A stretch of 64,000 bases of DNA from JAXMCK01 sp046349395 (GTDB lineage Bacteria; Pseudomonadota; Alphaproteobacteria; Geminicoccales; Geminicoccaceae): NCBI GenBank assembly GCA_046349395.1, contig JAXMCK010000003.1:930001-994000 (forward strand). Reading direction: 5' to 3'. The translations under genes and the position numbers were made by a program. Below the pieces are notes generated by a model, which worked only from the letters and a program-made list of their open reading frames with translations, was not told the origin of the DNA and made no database searches. Shown here piece after piece: positions 42,603 to 50,258 of the stretch (the first letter of the stretch is position 1; every line of letters begins with the position of its first letter).

Positions 42603-44705
42603 TTGCGCCGACTGATCCTGGCTTTTCTGTTCCTTCTCCTCGGCATCGGCGCAGCGCTGGCGCAGTCGTCGGAAGGCACGGTGCTGCGCCCGGGCGACGT
42701 GCTCTACATCGGGCTCCCCGGCGAGCCGAGCCTGAACAAGACGTTCACGATCGATCGGCAGGGTGAAATCATCCTGCCGGAGATCGGCCGCCTGCACGTG
42801 GCCGGGAACACGGTGCCCCAGGCGAGCGACGCGGTACGCACAGCACTTTCACGTGTCTTTCGTGATCTCGGCCGATTCGATCTGGCGCTCGAAGAGCGCC
42901 GCCTGCCGGTCACTGTCCTGGGCTACGTGCGGACACCCGGTCCCGTGGACCTGCCCGATGGTGCTACCGTCCAGCAGGCGATCCAGGCCGCCGGCGGACT
43001 CGTCCCAGGCGCGCAGCTGGACAAGGTGCAGTTGCGCCGGAACGGCAAGATCACGACGTTCGACTACAAGAGGTATCTGGACACCGGCGATACCTCGCTG
43101 ATCCCGCCGTTGCAGCCGCTGGACGAGGTGTTCGTGCCGGCATCGCCGCTGACCGGCAACGTCCAGGTCGACTTCGACGCCCAGACCCTGACCTCGGCCG
43201 GCGACGCCTCGGACGAGAAGAACGCGGTCAAGCTGTTCGGCGAGGTCAATAATGCAGGCGCCTTCAGCTACAAGCCGGGTGCCAGCGTGGTCGACTACCT
43301 GCTGCGCGCCGGTGGCGTCACCCGATTCGGCGGCGTGGAGCAGATCCGCATCCTGACCGAAGGTGAGCCCATCATCTTCAACCTCAAGGATTACCTCGAC
43401 AATCCGAGCAAGGGCGCGCCGACCGTCTCGGCGGGTGCCACCATCTTCGTCCCCATCGCGACGGAGGAGATCAAGTCGGGCGGACTGACGGTCTACGTGA
43501 TGGGCGAGGTGTTCAAGCCCGGTGCGTTCGAGATGAAGCCCGGAGCCTCCTTCCTCGACATCCTGGCCAATGCAGGCGGCCCGACGCGCTTCGCCGAGAC
43601 GCGGCAGGTGCGTATCCTTCGAGGTGACGGCAAAGTCGATAAGTTCGATCTCGCGGCCTACACCGAAGGCGCTTCCATTCGTCCGCCCACCGTCCGTCCG
43701 GGCGATGCCGTGTTCGTGCCGGAGAAGGTCGACGTCAACGAGAAGTCCTGGCTGAAGGTGCCTCCCTCACGCGCCATCTCCGTGATGGGGGCCATCAACA
43801 GCCCCGGCCGCTACGAGTGGTCGGACGAGATGAATCTTCTCGATCTCCTGGGCCATGCCGGCGGGCCGACGCAGAAGGCCGACACCTCCAAGGTCCAGGT
43901 CGTCCCCGATCCGCGCAAGGGGGGCAAGACGAGGGTCTTCGACCTCGCCGGCTTCCTCCAGAAGGGGGGCAGCCTTGCCGACATTCCGACCGTCGGTGCC
44001 GGCTACACCATCGTCATCCCCGAAATGCCGCAGGACCCGAGCGACATGCGGGCGACGTGGACGAGCCTCGCCTCCGACCGATCCATCTACGTGCTGGGTG
44101 CTGTCGGTGCGCCCGGCCGGTACGCCTTCAACGAGAAATTCAGCTTTCTGGACATCCTCTCGGCCGCGAACGGTCCCACGGCGGCCGCCGACCTCTACAA
44201 TATCAAGGTCTCGCACAATGAAGGGCCGACGCCGCGCGTGACCGGGTTGAATCTCGCCCTCTACTTCGACACCGGTGACCCGAGCCTGCTGCCGCGAGTG
44301 AAGCCCGGCGACGTGATCTATGTGCCGGAGCGCGGCAGGGAATGGCTCGACGAGCCGTCCAAGGACACCGTACGCGTGCTCGGTGCGGTCGGCCGTCCGG
44401 GCCGCTACCGTTTCGATGATCGCATGACGATCCTCGACCTTCTGGCCGAAGCCGGCGGACCCACGGGTGACGCGCTCGTCGAGCGGATCGTGATCGTCAA
44501 TCTGTCCTGCTGCGCGGACCAGGCGCGCAGCTTCAACCTCATTGCCTTCGCCACCACGGGGGACATCACCAAGCTGCCCGTGGTCCGCGGCGGCGATACG
44601 ATCTACGTGCCGAACAAGAGCCAGTCGAACTGGCAGATCTTCATGGAGTCGATACGCGACGCCGTCTCGGTTCTCTCCCTCGTCGTCCTGGTCAGTGCCT
44701 TATGA
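42603..44705 (+). CDS. polysaccharide export protein with six SLBB repeats
   Basis: A 700-residue protein from a TTG start with a signal peptide (LILAFLFLLLGIGAALAQ). One PES domain (about 26-100, beginning GTVLRPGDVLYIGLPGEPS) is followed by six SLBB repeats. They start near residues 103, 209, 297, 391, 495 and 590, each of the form V.V.G.V..PG.y......LLD.L..AGGPT. A final hydrophobic helix (about 686-700) closes the protein. Wza normally has two SLBB repeats in about 380 residues. There is no lipobox cysteine. It likely forms an extended periplasmic conduit. Its stop overlaps the next ATG (ATGA). Confidence 0.9.
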   Translation: MRRLILAFLFLLLGIGAALAQSSEGTVLRPGDVLYIGLPGEPSLNKTFTIDRQGEIILPEIGRLHVAGNTVPQASDAVRTALSRVFRDLGRFDLALEERRLPVTVLGYVRTPGPVDLPDGATVQQAIQAAGGLVPGAQLDKVQLRRNGKITTFDYKRYLDTGDTSLIPPLQPLDEVFVPASPLTGNVQVDFDAQTLTSAGDASDEKNAVKLFGEVNNAGAFSYKPGASVVDYLLRAGGVTRFGGVEQIRILTEGEPIIFNLKDYLDNPSKGAPTVSAGATIFVPIATEEIKSGGLTVYVMGEVFKPGAFEMKPGASFLDILANAGGPTRFAETRQVRILRGDGKVDKFDLAAYTEGASIRPPTVRPGDAVFVPEKVDVNEKSWLKVPPSRAISVMGAINSPGRYEWSDEMNLLDLLGHAGGPTQKADTSKVQVVPDPRKGGKTRVFDLAGFLQKGGSLADIPTVGAGYTIVIPEMPQDPSDMRATWTSLASDRSIYVLGAVGAPGRYAFNEKFSFLDILSAANGPTAAADLYNIKVSHNEGPTPRVTGLNLALYFDTGDPSLLPRVKPGDVIYVPERGREWLDEPSKDTVRVLGAVGRPGRYRFDDRMTILDLLAEAGGPTGDALVERIVIVNLSCCADQARSFNLIAFATTGDITKLPVVRGGDTIYVPNKSQSNWQIFMESIRDAVSVLSLVVLVSAL

Positions 44706-45412
44706 GCGTTCTGCCGCTCCATGCGTCCGAGCTCGAGAGCATCTACGCTCGGACACTCGGTGCTGGGGTGCGGTCGCTCGCCATCACGGCACCGAAGGTC
44801 GGCAGCGGCACCACGACGCTGGCGCTGGCCTTGTCCCGCCGGGCCTCCGCAGCCGGCCGTCGCGTCTTGTTGGTCGAGTTCAATTCGAGTCGACCCAGCC
44901 TCGCCACCGTCCTGGACGTGCAGACCCGTGACTGGGCGCTGCACGATGGCACGGCAGCCAACGCCATGGTGCCGGTACCGGGTGGCTCGCTCGCCGTCCT
45001 TCCGGCCTCGATGCGTGGCGCCCTCAGCATCGAAAGCCGCGAACCCAAGGTCATCCAGGCCGCCTTTCAGCACTGGACCGAGACCTATGACTGCGTGGTC
45101 GCCGACATGCCGCCGGTCGACCTGCCGGGCCAGGTGGCACTTCCCGCACCCTCCCTATGTGCCGCGGCGGAAGGAACCCTGCTCGTCGTGCTGGCCGGCG
45201 CCACGACGGCGACCGAGCTTGCGGCGGCGGCCCGGACCCTCGCCGCCGCGAACGCCCGCGTGCTGGGCTGCGTCGTCAACGACCGCTTCAACCCGACACT
45301 GGCCCAAGAGTTGGCCCGCGAGACGCATCGCCTCGACCGGTTCTTGCCGCGTCTTTCCAGGGCGATCCGGGACAAGCTCTCCCGGATCGAGCTGTTCAGC
45401 CTGCGCAGCTGA
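44702..45412 (+). CDS. degenerate BY-kinase/CpsD-like ATPase
   Basis: A 236-residue protein with the layout of bacterial tyrosine kinases (CapB/CpsD). The Walker-A position reads PKVGSGTTTLALAL, so the GK[ST] lysine is Thr37, although the signature Lys32 remains. Walker A' is LLVEFNSSRPS, with Glu and Asn where Asp residues are expected. Walker B (CVVADMPPVD, Asp135) is retained. There is no tyrosine-rich C-terminal tail. It probably cannot hydrolyse ATP normally and may act as a structural partner of the Wzz/GumC-like protein. It is translationally coupled to the export protein. Confidence 0.8.
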   Translation: MSVLPLHASELESIYARTLGAGVRSLAITAPKVGSGTTTLALALSRRASAAGRRVLLVEFNSSRPSLATVLDVQTRDWALHDGTAANAMVPVPGGSLAVLPASMRGALSIESREPKVIQAAFQHWTETYDCVVADMPPVDLPGQVALPAPSLCAAAEGTLLVVLAGATTATELAAAARTLAAANARVLGCVVNDRFNPTLAQELARETHRLDRFLPRLSRAIRDKLSRIELFSLRS

Positions 45413-45469
45413 GGTGTTCCCTGCGCCCTCCGGCGTGCTAGCTCGTACGCCCGATACAGGAGGAGGTCG

Positions 45470-45904
45470 ATGAAACAGGGCACCGTCGCGCTGGCCGCGG
45501 ACCATGCCGGTTACGAGCTTAAGAACCAGCTGAAGCAGGCGATCGAGGCGCGCGGCCTCGGCGTGATCGACCTCGGCGCCCACAGCAGCGAGGCCGTCGA
45601 CTATCCGGACATGGCGCACAAACTGGCCGTAGCGATGGCCGAAGGTAAGGCGCAGCGCGGTGTTCTGGTCTGCGGGACGGGTATCGGCATCAGCATCGCC
45701 GCCAACCGCCACCGCCACTTGCGTGCAGCCCTCTGCCACGACGTCACGACGGCGAAGGCGGCACGGCAGCACAACGACGCCAACGTCTTGGCCCTGGGCT
45801 CCCGCGTCCTGGGCCCGGTGGTGGCGCGCGAATGCCTCGAAGCGTTCCTCGACACCGCATTCGAAGGCGGCCGCCACGCTGCGCGGGTCGGCAAGCTCGC
45901 CTGA
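45470..45904 (+). CDS. rpiB: ribose-5-phosphate isomerase B
   Basis: A 144-residue enzyme. It begins VALAADHAGYELKNQLKQAIEARG and contains DYPDMAHKLAVAMAEG. The catalytic cysteine loop is GVLVCGTGIGISIAANR, followed by RAALCHDVTTAKAARQHNDANVLALGSR. It interconverts ribose-5-phosphate and ribulose-5-phosphate, the latter being a riboflavin precursor, which fits the rib genes downstream. AGGAGGAGG precedes the ATG. In many alphaproteobacteria glyA lies between rpiB and nrdR; here it is absent. Confidence 0.96.
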   Translation: MKQGTVALAADHAGYELKNQLKQAIEARGLGVIDLGAHSSEAVDYPDMAHKLAVAMAEGKAQRGVLVCGTGIGISIAANRHRHLRAALCHDVTTAKAARQHNDANVLALGSRVLGPVVARECLEAFLDTAFEGGRHAARVGKLA

Positions 45905-45937
45905 GCGTCCGCGGCTTCCTTGATCGGTCGCCGCTGC

Positions 45938-45943
45938 TATAGT
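45938..45943 (+). promoter_or_regulatory. possible -10 element before nrdR
   Basis: TATAGT stands out in a GC-rich 68-bp gap between rpiB and nrdR. No convincing -35 element is at 16-18 bp spacing (CTTCCT is the nearest), so this is weak. Confidence 0.25.
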
Positions 45944-45972
45944 CCGCCCGCCCTTGCCCGGCCGGAGCCCCG

Positions 45973-46476
45973 ATGCGCTGCCCCTTTTGCGGGTCCGAGG
46001 ATTCGCAGGTCAAAGATTCGAGGCCCGTCGAGGAGGGCTCGTCGATCCGCCGTCGGCGCCAGTGCTCCGGCTGTGGCGGCCGGTTCACGACCTTCGAGCG
46101 CGTTCAGCTTCGTGATCTCGTCGTGGTGAAGAAGGACGGCCGCCGGGCCGCCTTCGACCGCGAGAAGCTGGCCCGCTCGATCCGCATCGCTACCCGCAAG
46201 CGGGGCATCGAGCAGGACCAGATCGAGCGCATCGTGAACGGCATCGTGCGTCGGATCGAGACCTCGGGTGAAAGCGAGGTACCTTCGACACGCATCGGTG
46301 AACTCGCGATGCAGACGCTGGCCGGCCTCGACCAGGTCGCCTATGTCCGCTTCGCCAGCGTCTACAAAGATTTCGCGACCGCTCGCGATTTCGAGGAGTT
46401 CATCCGCCGCCTGCCGGCCGATACCGATCTGGCGGAACAGGGATCCGAGCCGGAAGCGGCCCCCGCATTGCAATGA
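45973..46476 (+). CDS. nrdR: transcriptional repressor NrdR
   Basis: A 167-residue protein. The N-terminal zinc ribbon is MRCPFCGSEDSQVKDSRPVEEGSSIRRRRQCSGCGGRFTTFER, with four Cys ligands. An ATP-cone domain follows (VVKKDGRRAAFDREKLARSIRIATRKRGI...VRRIE...VPSTRIGELAMQTLAGLDQVAYVRFASVYKDF). It represses ribonucleotide reductase genes according to nucleotide binding. The ribD start overlaps its end by 4 bp, the usual alphaproteobacterial arrangement. Confidence 0.97.
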   Translation: MRCPFCGSEDSQVKDSRPVEEGSSIRRRRQCSGCGGRFTTFERVQLRDLVVVKKDGRRAAFDREKLARSIRIATRKRGIEQDQIERIVNGIVRRIETSGESEVPSTRIGELAMQTLAGLDQVAYVRFASVYKDFATARDFEEFIRRLPADTDLAEQGSEPEAAPALQ

Positions 46477-47573
46477 GCGATTCGCGATTCATGGCCACCG
46501 CCCTGGCCCTGGCCCGGCGGGGGCTCGGTAACGTTTGGCCCAATCCCGCGGTCGGCTGCGTCGTCGTCAAGGACGGCCAGGTCGTCGGGCGAGGCTGGAC
46601 ACAGCCGGGCGGTCGCCCCCATGCCGAGACCGAGGCGCTGGCGCGTGCAGGCGAAGCAGCAGCGGGCGCCACCGCCTACGTGACGCTCGAACCCTGCTCG
46701 CATGTGGGCCGGACCCCGCCCTGCACCGACGCCTTGCTGGCGGCGCGCATCAGACGCTGCGTTGTAGCGACGGTCGATCCCGATCCCCGGGTCAACGGCA
46801 ACGGCCTGCGTCGCCTGCGGGAGGCCGGGGTCGAGGTCGTCACGGGCTGCCTCGCGGCCGAAGCCGAGGCCCTGAACGCCGGCTTCTTCATGCGGGTCCG
46901 CCAGGGTCGCCCCCTCGTGGCGCTGAAGATCGCCGCCAGCGCCGACGGTCGGATCGCGACGGCATCGGGCCACAGCAGGTGGATCACCGGCCCGGCGGCG
47001 CGCGAAGAGGGACATCGCCTCCGCGCCACCCACGACGCCATCATGGTGGGCTCCGGCACGGTCCTGGCCGACGATCCGGATCTGACATGTCGCCTTCCCG
47101 GACTGGAGCCGCTGTCGCCGGTGCGCGTGGTCATGGATCGCCGCCTGCGGCTGCCGACCAATGCACGTCTGGCCCGCACCGCGCGCGAGGTGCCGCTCTG
47201 GGTCTTCAGCCGCGGCGGCGCTCCGCTGCGGGCCTCCGCCCTCGAATCTGGCGGCACCCGCATTTTTCGCGTCGCCGCCATGCACGACCCCGATGCGCTG
47301 CGCGAGGTCTTGGCGGCCCTGGCGGGGCAAGGTATCACGCGCCTGCTCGTCGAAGGCGGGGCAACACTCGCGACCTCCCTGCTGCGCGAGCGACTCGTCG
47401 ACCGGATCCATCTGTTCACGGCACCTGTGCTGCTGGGTGGTGACGGCAGGGCAGCGATCGAGGCTCTGGGCATCGGCCGGGTCGACGAGGCATCCCGCTG
47501 GCACCAGTTGGAGGTCCGTTCGCTCGGCGAGGATCATCTCGCGGTGTATGAGCGCCAGGGCCTGGAGGACTGA
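46473..47573 (+). CDS. ribD: bifunctional diaminohydroxyphosphoribosylaminopyrimidine deaminase/reductase
   Basis: A 366-residue two-domain enzyme. The N-terminal deaminase has zinc motifs (GGRPHAETEAL and TLEPCSHVGRTPPCTDALL). The C-terminal reductase begins PLVALKIAASADGRIATASGHSRWITG and has GITRLLVEGGATLATSLLRERLVD. It catalyses the second and third steps of riboflavin synthesis. It overlaps nrdR by 4 bp and lies 4 bp before ribE. Confidence 0.96.
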   Translation: MSDSRFMATALALARRGLGNVWPNPAVGCVVVKDGQVVGRGWTQPGGRPHAETEALARAGEAAAGATAYVTLEPCSHVGRTPPCTDALLAARIRRCVVATVDPDPRVNGNGLRRLREAGVEVVTGCLAAEAEALNAGFFMRVRQGRPLVALKIAASADGRIATASGHSRWITGPAAREEGHRLRATHDAIMVGSGTVLADDPDLTCRLPGLEPLSPVRVVMDRRLRLPTNARLARTAREVPLWVFSRGGAPLRASALESGGTRIFRVAAMHDPDALREVLAALAGQGITRLLVEGGATLATSLLRERLVDRIHLFTAPVLLGGDGRAAIEALGIGRVDEASRWHQLEVRSLGEDHLAVYERQGLED

Positions 47574-47577
47574 GGCC

Positions 47578-48174
47578 ATGTTCACCGGCATCGTCACCCA
47601 TCAGGGACGCGTCGCCACCGTCGAGGAGCGGGACGGGCGCGTCTTCGACATCCAGACGGATATGCCGCTCGACACTGTGGAGTTGGGGGCGTCCGTCGCG
47701 CATTCCGGCGTGTGCCTCACCGTCGTTGCCAAGGGTCCGCGGCACTACAAGGTGCAGGCCTCGGGCGAGACGCTGGCGCGGACAACGCTCCGAAAGTGGC
47801 AGGTGGGCGACCGGATCAATCTGGAGCGTTCGCTGAAGCTCGGCGACGAGTTGGGCGGCCATCTGGTCTTCGGCCATGTCGATGCCGTCGGGACCGTCCG
47901 TGCGATCGACAAGCGGGAGGGTCACTGGCGCTTCGAGGTGGGCCTTCCGACCGATCTGGCGCCTCTGGTCGCGGTGAAGGGATCGATCGCCGTCGACGGC
48001 GTCTCTCTCACGGTGACCGAAACGACCGCCGACAGCTTCGCCGTCACCGTCATCCCCCACACCTTGACGCACACCACCCTCGGTGCCCGCCAGTCCGGCG
48101 ACGCCGTCAATCTCGAGGCCGACATGCTCGCGCGTTACGTCGCCCGCCGCCTGGACTTCGCGCGTGAATCCTGA
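47578..48174 (+). CDS. ribE: riboflavin synthase alpha subunit
   Basis: A 198-residue protein built of two similar lumazine-binding domains. The first starts MFTGIVTHQGRV and contains VAHSGVCLTVV. The second contains LVFGHVDAVGTV and IAVDGVSLTVTE. It dismutates 6,7-dimethyl-8-ribityllumazine to riboflavin. The ATG at 47578 gives the invariant MFTGI start, so the longer frame is discarded. It overlaps the next gene by 11 bp. Confidence 0.96.
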   Translation: MFTGIVTHQGRVATVEERDGRVFDIQTDMPLDTVELGASVAHSGVCLTVVAKGPRHYKVQASGETLARTTLRKWQVGDRINLERSLKLGDELGGHLVFGHVDAVGTVRAIDKREGHWRFEVGLPTDLAPLVAVKGSIAVDGVSLTVTETTADSFAVTVIPHTLTHTTLGARQSGDAVNLEADMLARYVARRLDFARES

Positions 48175-49297
48175 CCTGCCCGACATCGGCTTTCTCTCCT
48201 CGATCGAGGACGTGATCGAGGACGCGCGCGCCGGCCGGATGTTCATCCTGGTCGACGACGAGAGCCGCGAGAACGAGGGTGACCTCGTGATCCCGGCCCA
48301 GTTCTGCGATGCCGCCGCCGTCAACTTCATGGCCAAGCACGGTCGCGGCCTGATCTGCCTGTCGCTGACCCGCCACCGTTGCGACGAGTTGGGGCTGCCG
48401 CTGATGGCGCAAGGCGACGCGCCGCGTCTCAGCACGGCCTTCACGGTCAGCATCGAGGCCCGCGAAGGTGTGACGACCGGCATCTCGGCGGCCGACCGTG
48501 CCCGCACCATCGCCGTTGCGATCGACGCCGATTCGTCCCGCATCGACATAGCGAGCCCCGGCCACATTTTTCCGCTGATGGCCCGCGACGGTGGCGTCCT
48601 GGTCCGGGCCGGCCATACCGAGGCGGCGGTCGATATAGCCCGTCTGGCAGGCCTCAATCCGTCCGGCGTGATCTGCGAGATTATGAACGACGACGGTACG
48701 ATGGCCCGCCTGCCGGACCTCGTCGCCTTCGCCCAGCATCACGGCCTCAAGGTCGCCAAGATCGCCGACCTCATCGCGTACCGCCTGCGCCACGACCGGC
48801 TCGTCGAGCGCGAGATGGCGACGACGTTCCGCAGTCGCTTCGGTGGCGAGTTCAAGCTTCAGGTCTACACGAACGTGCTGGACGGCGTGGAGCACGCCGC
48901 CCTCATCAAGGGCGATCTCTCGGGGCCGGAGCCGGTGCTCGTCAGGGTGCACGCGCTCGACCTCCTGGAGGACCTGCTGGGCTCCGGCGAGAGCGGCCGC
49001 GGCGACCAGCTTCACCGGGCCATGGAGATCATCGGCGAGGCGGGCAGGGGGGTGGTCGTTCTCCTGCGCGAGCCGTCGCCGACCACGCTGTCCGAGAAGA
49101 TCCGGGTCAGCCTCGGCGAGCCGCCTTCCGCCCCGCGCGACCTCCGCGTCTACGGTATCGGCGCCCAGATCCTGACCGATCTCGGCGTTCACGACATGAT
49201 CCTGCTCACCAATTCCGGCCGTACCATCGTCGGACTCGAGGGCTATCGCCTGCGCGTCGTCGGGACCCGGCCCCTGCCGCCCAAGGAATCCGTCTGA
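48164..49297 (+). CDS. ribBX: 3,4-dihydroxy-2-butanone-4-phosphate synthase with inactive GTP cyclohydrolase II domain (RibBX type)
   Basis: 377 residues from a GTG overlapping the ribE stop by 11 bp. The RibB half is intact: DDESRENEGDLVIPAQ (31-46), GVTTGISAADRA and GHTEAAVDIARLAG. The C-terminal half has the cyclohydrolase fold, but the zinc-cysteine segment (normally ECLTGDVFGSLRCDCGPQL) reads ALDLLEDLLGSGESGRGDQL. No Cys remains near residues 258-300, and the arginine-rich catalytic loop is also lost. GTP cyclohydrolase activity is therefore unlikely, and an independent RibA must exist elsewhere. Such RibBX forms are known in proteobacteria. Confidence 0.92.
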   Translation: MNPDLPDIGFLSSIEDVIEDARAGRMFILVDDESRENEGDLVIPAQFCDAAAVNFMAKHGRGLICLSLTRHRCDELGLPLMAQGDAPRLSTAFTVSIEAREGVTTGISAADRARTIAVAIDADSSRIDIASPGHIFPLMARDGGVLVRAGHTEAAVDIARLAGLNPSGVICEIMNDDGTMARLPDLVAFAQHHGLKVAKIADLIAYRLRHDRLVEREMATTFRSRFGGEFKLQVYTNVLDGVEHAALIKGDLSGPEPVLVRVHALDLLEDLLGSGESGRGDQLHRAMEIIGEAGRGVVVLLREPSPTTLSEKIRVSLGEPPSAPRDLRVYGIGAQILTDLGVHDMILLTNSGRTIVGLEGYRLRVVGTRPLPPKESV

Positions 49298-49767
49298 TGG
49301 CCGGCACGCCCGCCACCTCCATGGTCCCACGCGTCGAGGGCGCCCGCGTCCTCATCGTCGAGTCGCGCTACCACGAGCATATCGCGGATCTTCTCCTGGC
49401 CGGTGCCGAGGCCGTGCTGGTGCGGGGCGGTGCCACCTTCGAGCGTGTGACGGTGCCCGGTGCCCTGGAGATCCCGACCACCATTCGGCTCGCCCAGAAT
49501 GCAGGCTTCGACGCCTTCGTGGCGCTGGGCTGCGTCATCCGTGGCGAGACGATCCACTTCGACATCGTGGCCGGCGAAAGCTGCCGCGGCATCACCGATC
49601 TCGGCACGCGCTACGCCACGCTGATCGGCAACGGCATCCTCACCGTCGAGAACGAGGCGCAGGCCCTGGAGCGGGCCGATCCGGCGCAGCAGGACAAGGG
49701 CGGCTGGGCTGCCATGGCGGCACTCTCGCTTGTCGCCGCTGCCCGCCGGTTCGGCGCCGCGCGATGA
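49297..49767 (+). CDS. ribH: 6,7-dimethyl-8-ribityllumazine synthase
   Basis: A 156-residue protein. It has VLIVESRYHEHIADLLLAGA, VPGALEIPTTIRLA, the catalytic-histidine segment VALGCVIRGETIHFDIVAGESCRGI and GILTVENEAQALERADP. It condenses the butanone phosphate from RibB with the pyrimidine from RibD. Its ATG shares a base with the ribBX stop and its end overlaps nusB by 4 bp. Confidence 0.96.
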   Translation: MAGTPATSMVPRVEGARVLIVESRYHEHIADLLLAGAEAVLVRGGATFERVTVPGALEIPTTIRLAQNAGFDAFVALGCVIRGETIHFDIVAGESCRGITDLGTRYATLIGNGILTVENEAQALERADPAQQDKGGWAAMAALSLVAAARRFGAAR

Positions 49768-50258
49768 CCCCGCGCGGCCGCCCGAAACCGGTCCTCAACA
49801 AGCGCCGCGCTGCCCGCTTCGCCGCCGTTCAGGCGCTCTATCAGCTGGAAGTCGGCGGCGGCCGCGCGCACGACGTCGTGGCCGAATTCGACACCCACCG
49901 CCTAGCCCAGCTGTTCGAACCGCTGGAGGTGGAGGCACCTTCGCCCGCCGTCGACCGCACCTGGTTCGCCCTGCTCGTCGAGGGTGCGTGGGACAAGCGC
50001 CAGCCGATCGACACCGCCCTTGAGACCTGCCTTTCCCAGGGCTGGACGGTGGCCCGCCTCGGCTCCCTCCTTCGCGCTTGCCTTCGCGCCGGCGCGTACG
50101 AGATCACCGAGCGCACCGACGTTCCGGTGAAGGCCGCGATCAACGAATATGTCGAGCTGGCGCACCTCTTCCTTCCCTCCGACGAGGCCTCGTTCGTGAA
50201 CGCCGTGCTGGACCGGCTGGCCCAGCAGAAGCCGCGTCCGGAGGAGGCGGCCCTTTGA
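49764..50258 (+). CDS. nusB: transcription antitermination factor NusB
   Basis: A 164-residue all-helical RNA-binding protein. RRAARFAAVQALYQLEV is the N-terminal signature. The C-terminus is LLRACLRAGAYEITERTDVPVKAAINEYVELAHLFLPSDEASFVNAVLDRLAQ. It binds boxA RNA with NusE for rRNA antitermination. It sits in the conserved ribH-nusB-thiL order, overlapping ribH (ATGA) and thiL (TTGA) by 4 bp each. Confidence 0.96.
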   Translation: MTPRGRPKPVLNKRRAARFAAVQALYQLEVGGGRAHDVVAEFDTHRLAQLFEPLEVEAPSPAVDRTWFALLVEGAWDKRQPIDTALETCLSQGWTVARLGSLLRACLRAGAYEITERTDVPVKAAINEYVELAHLFLPSDEASFVNAVLDRLAQQKPRPEEAAL

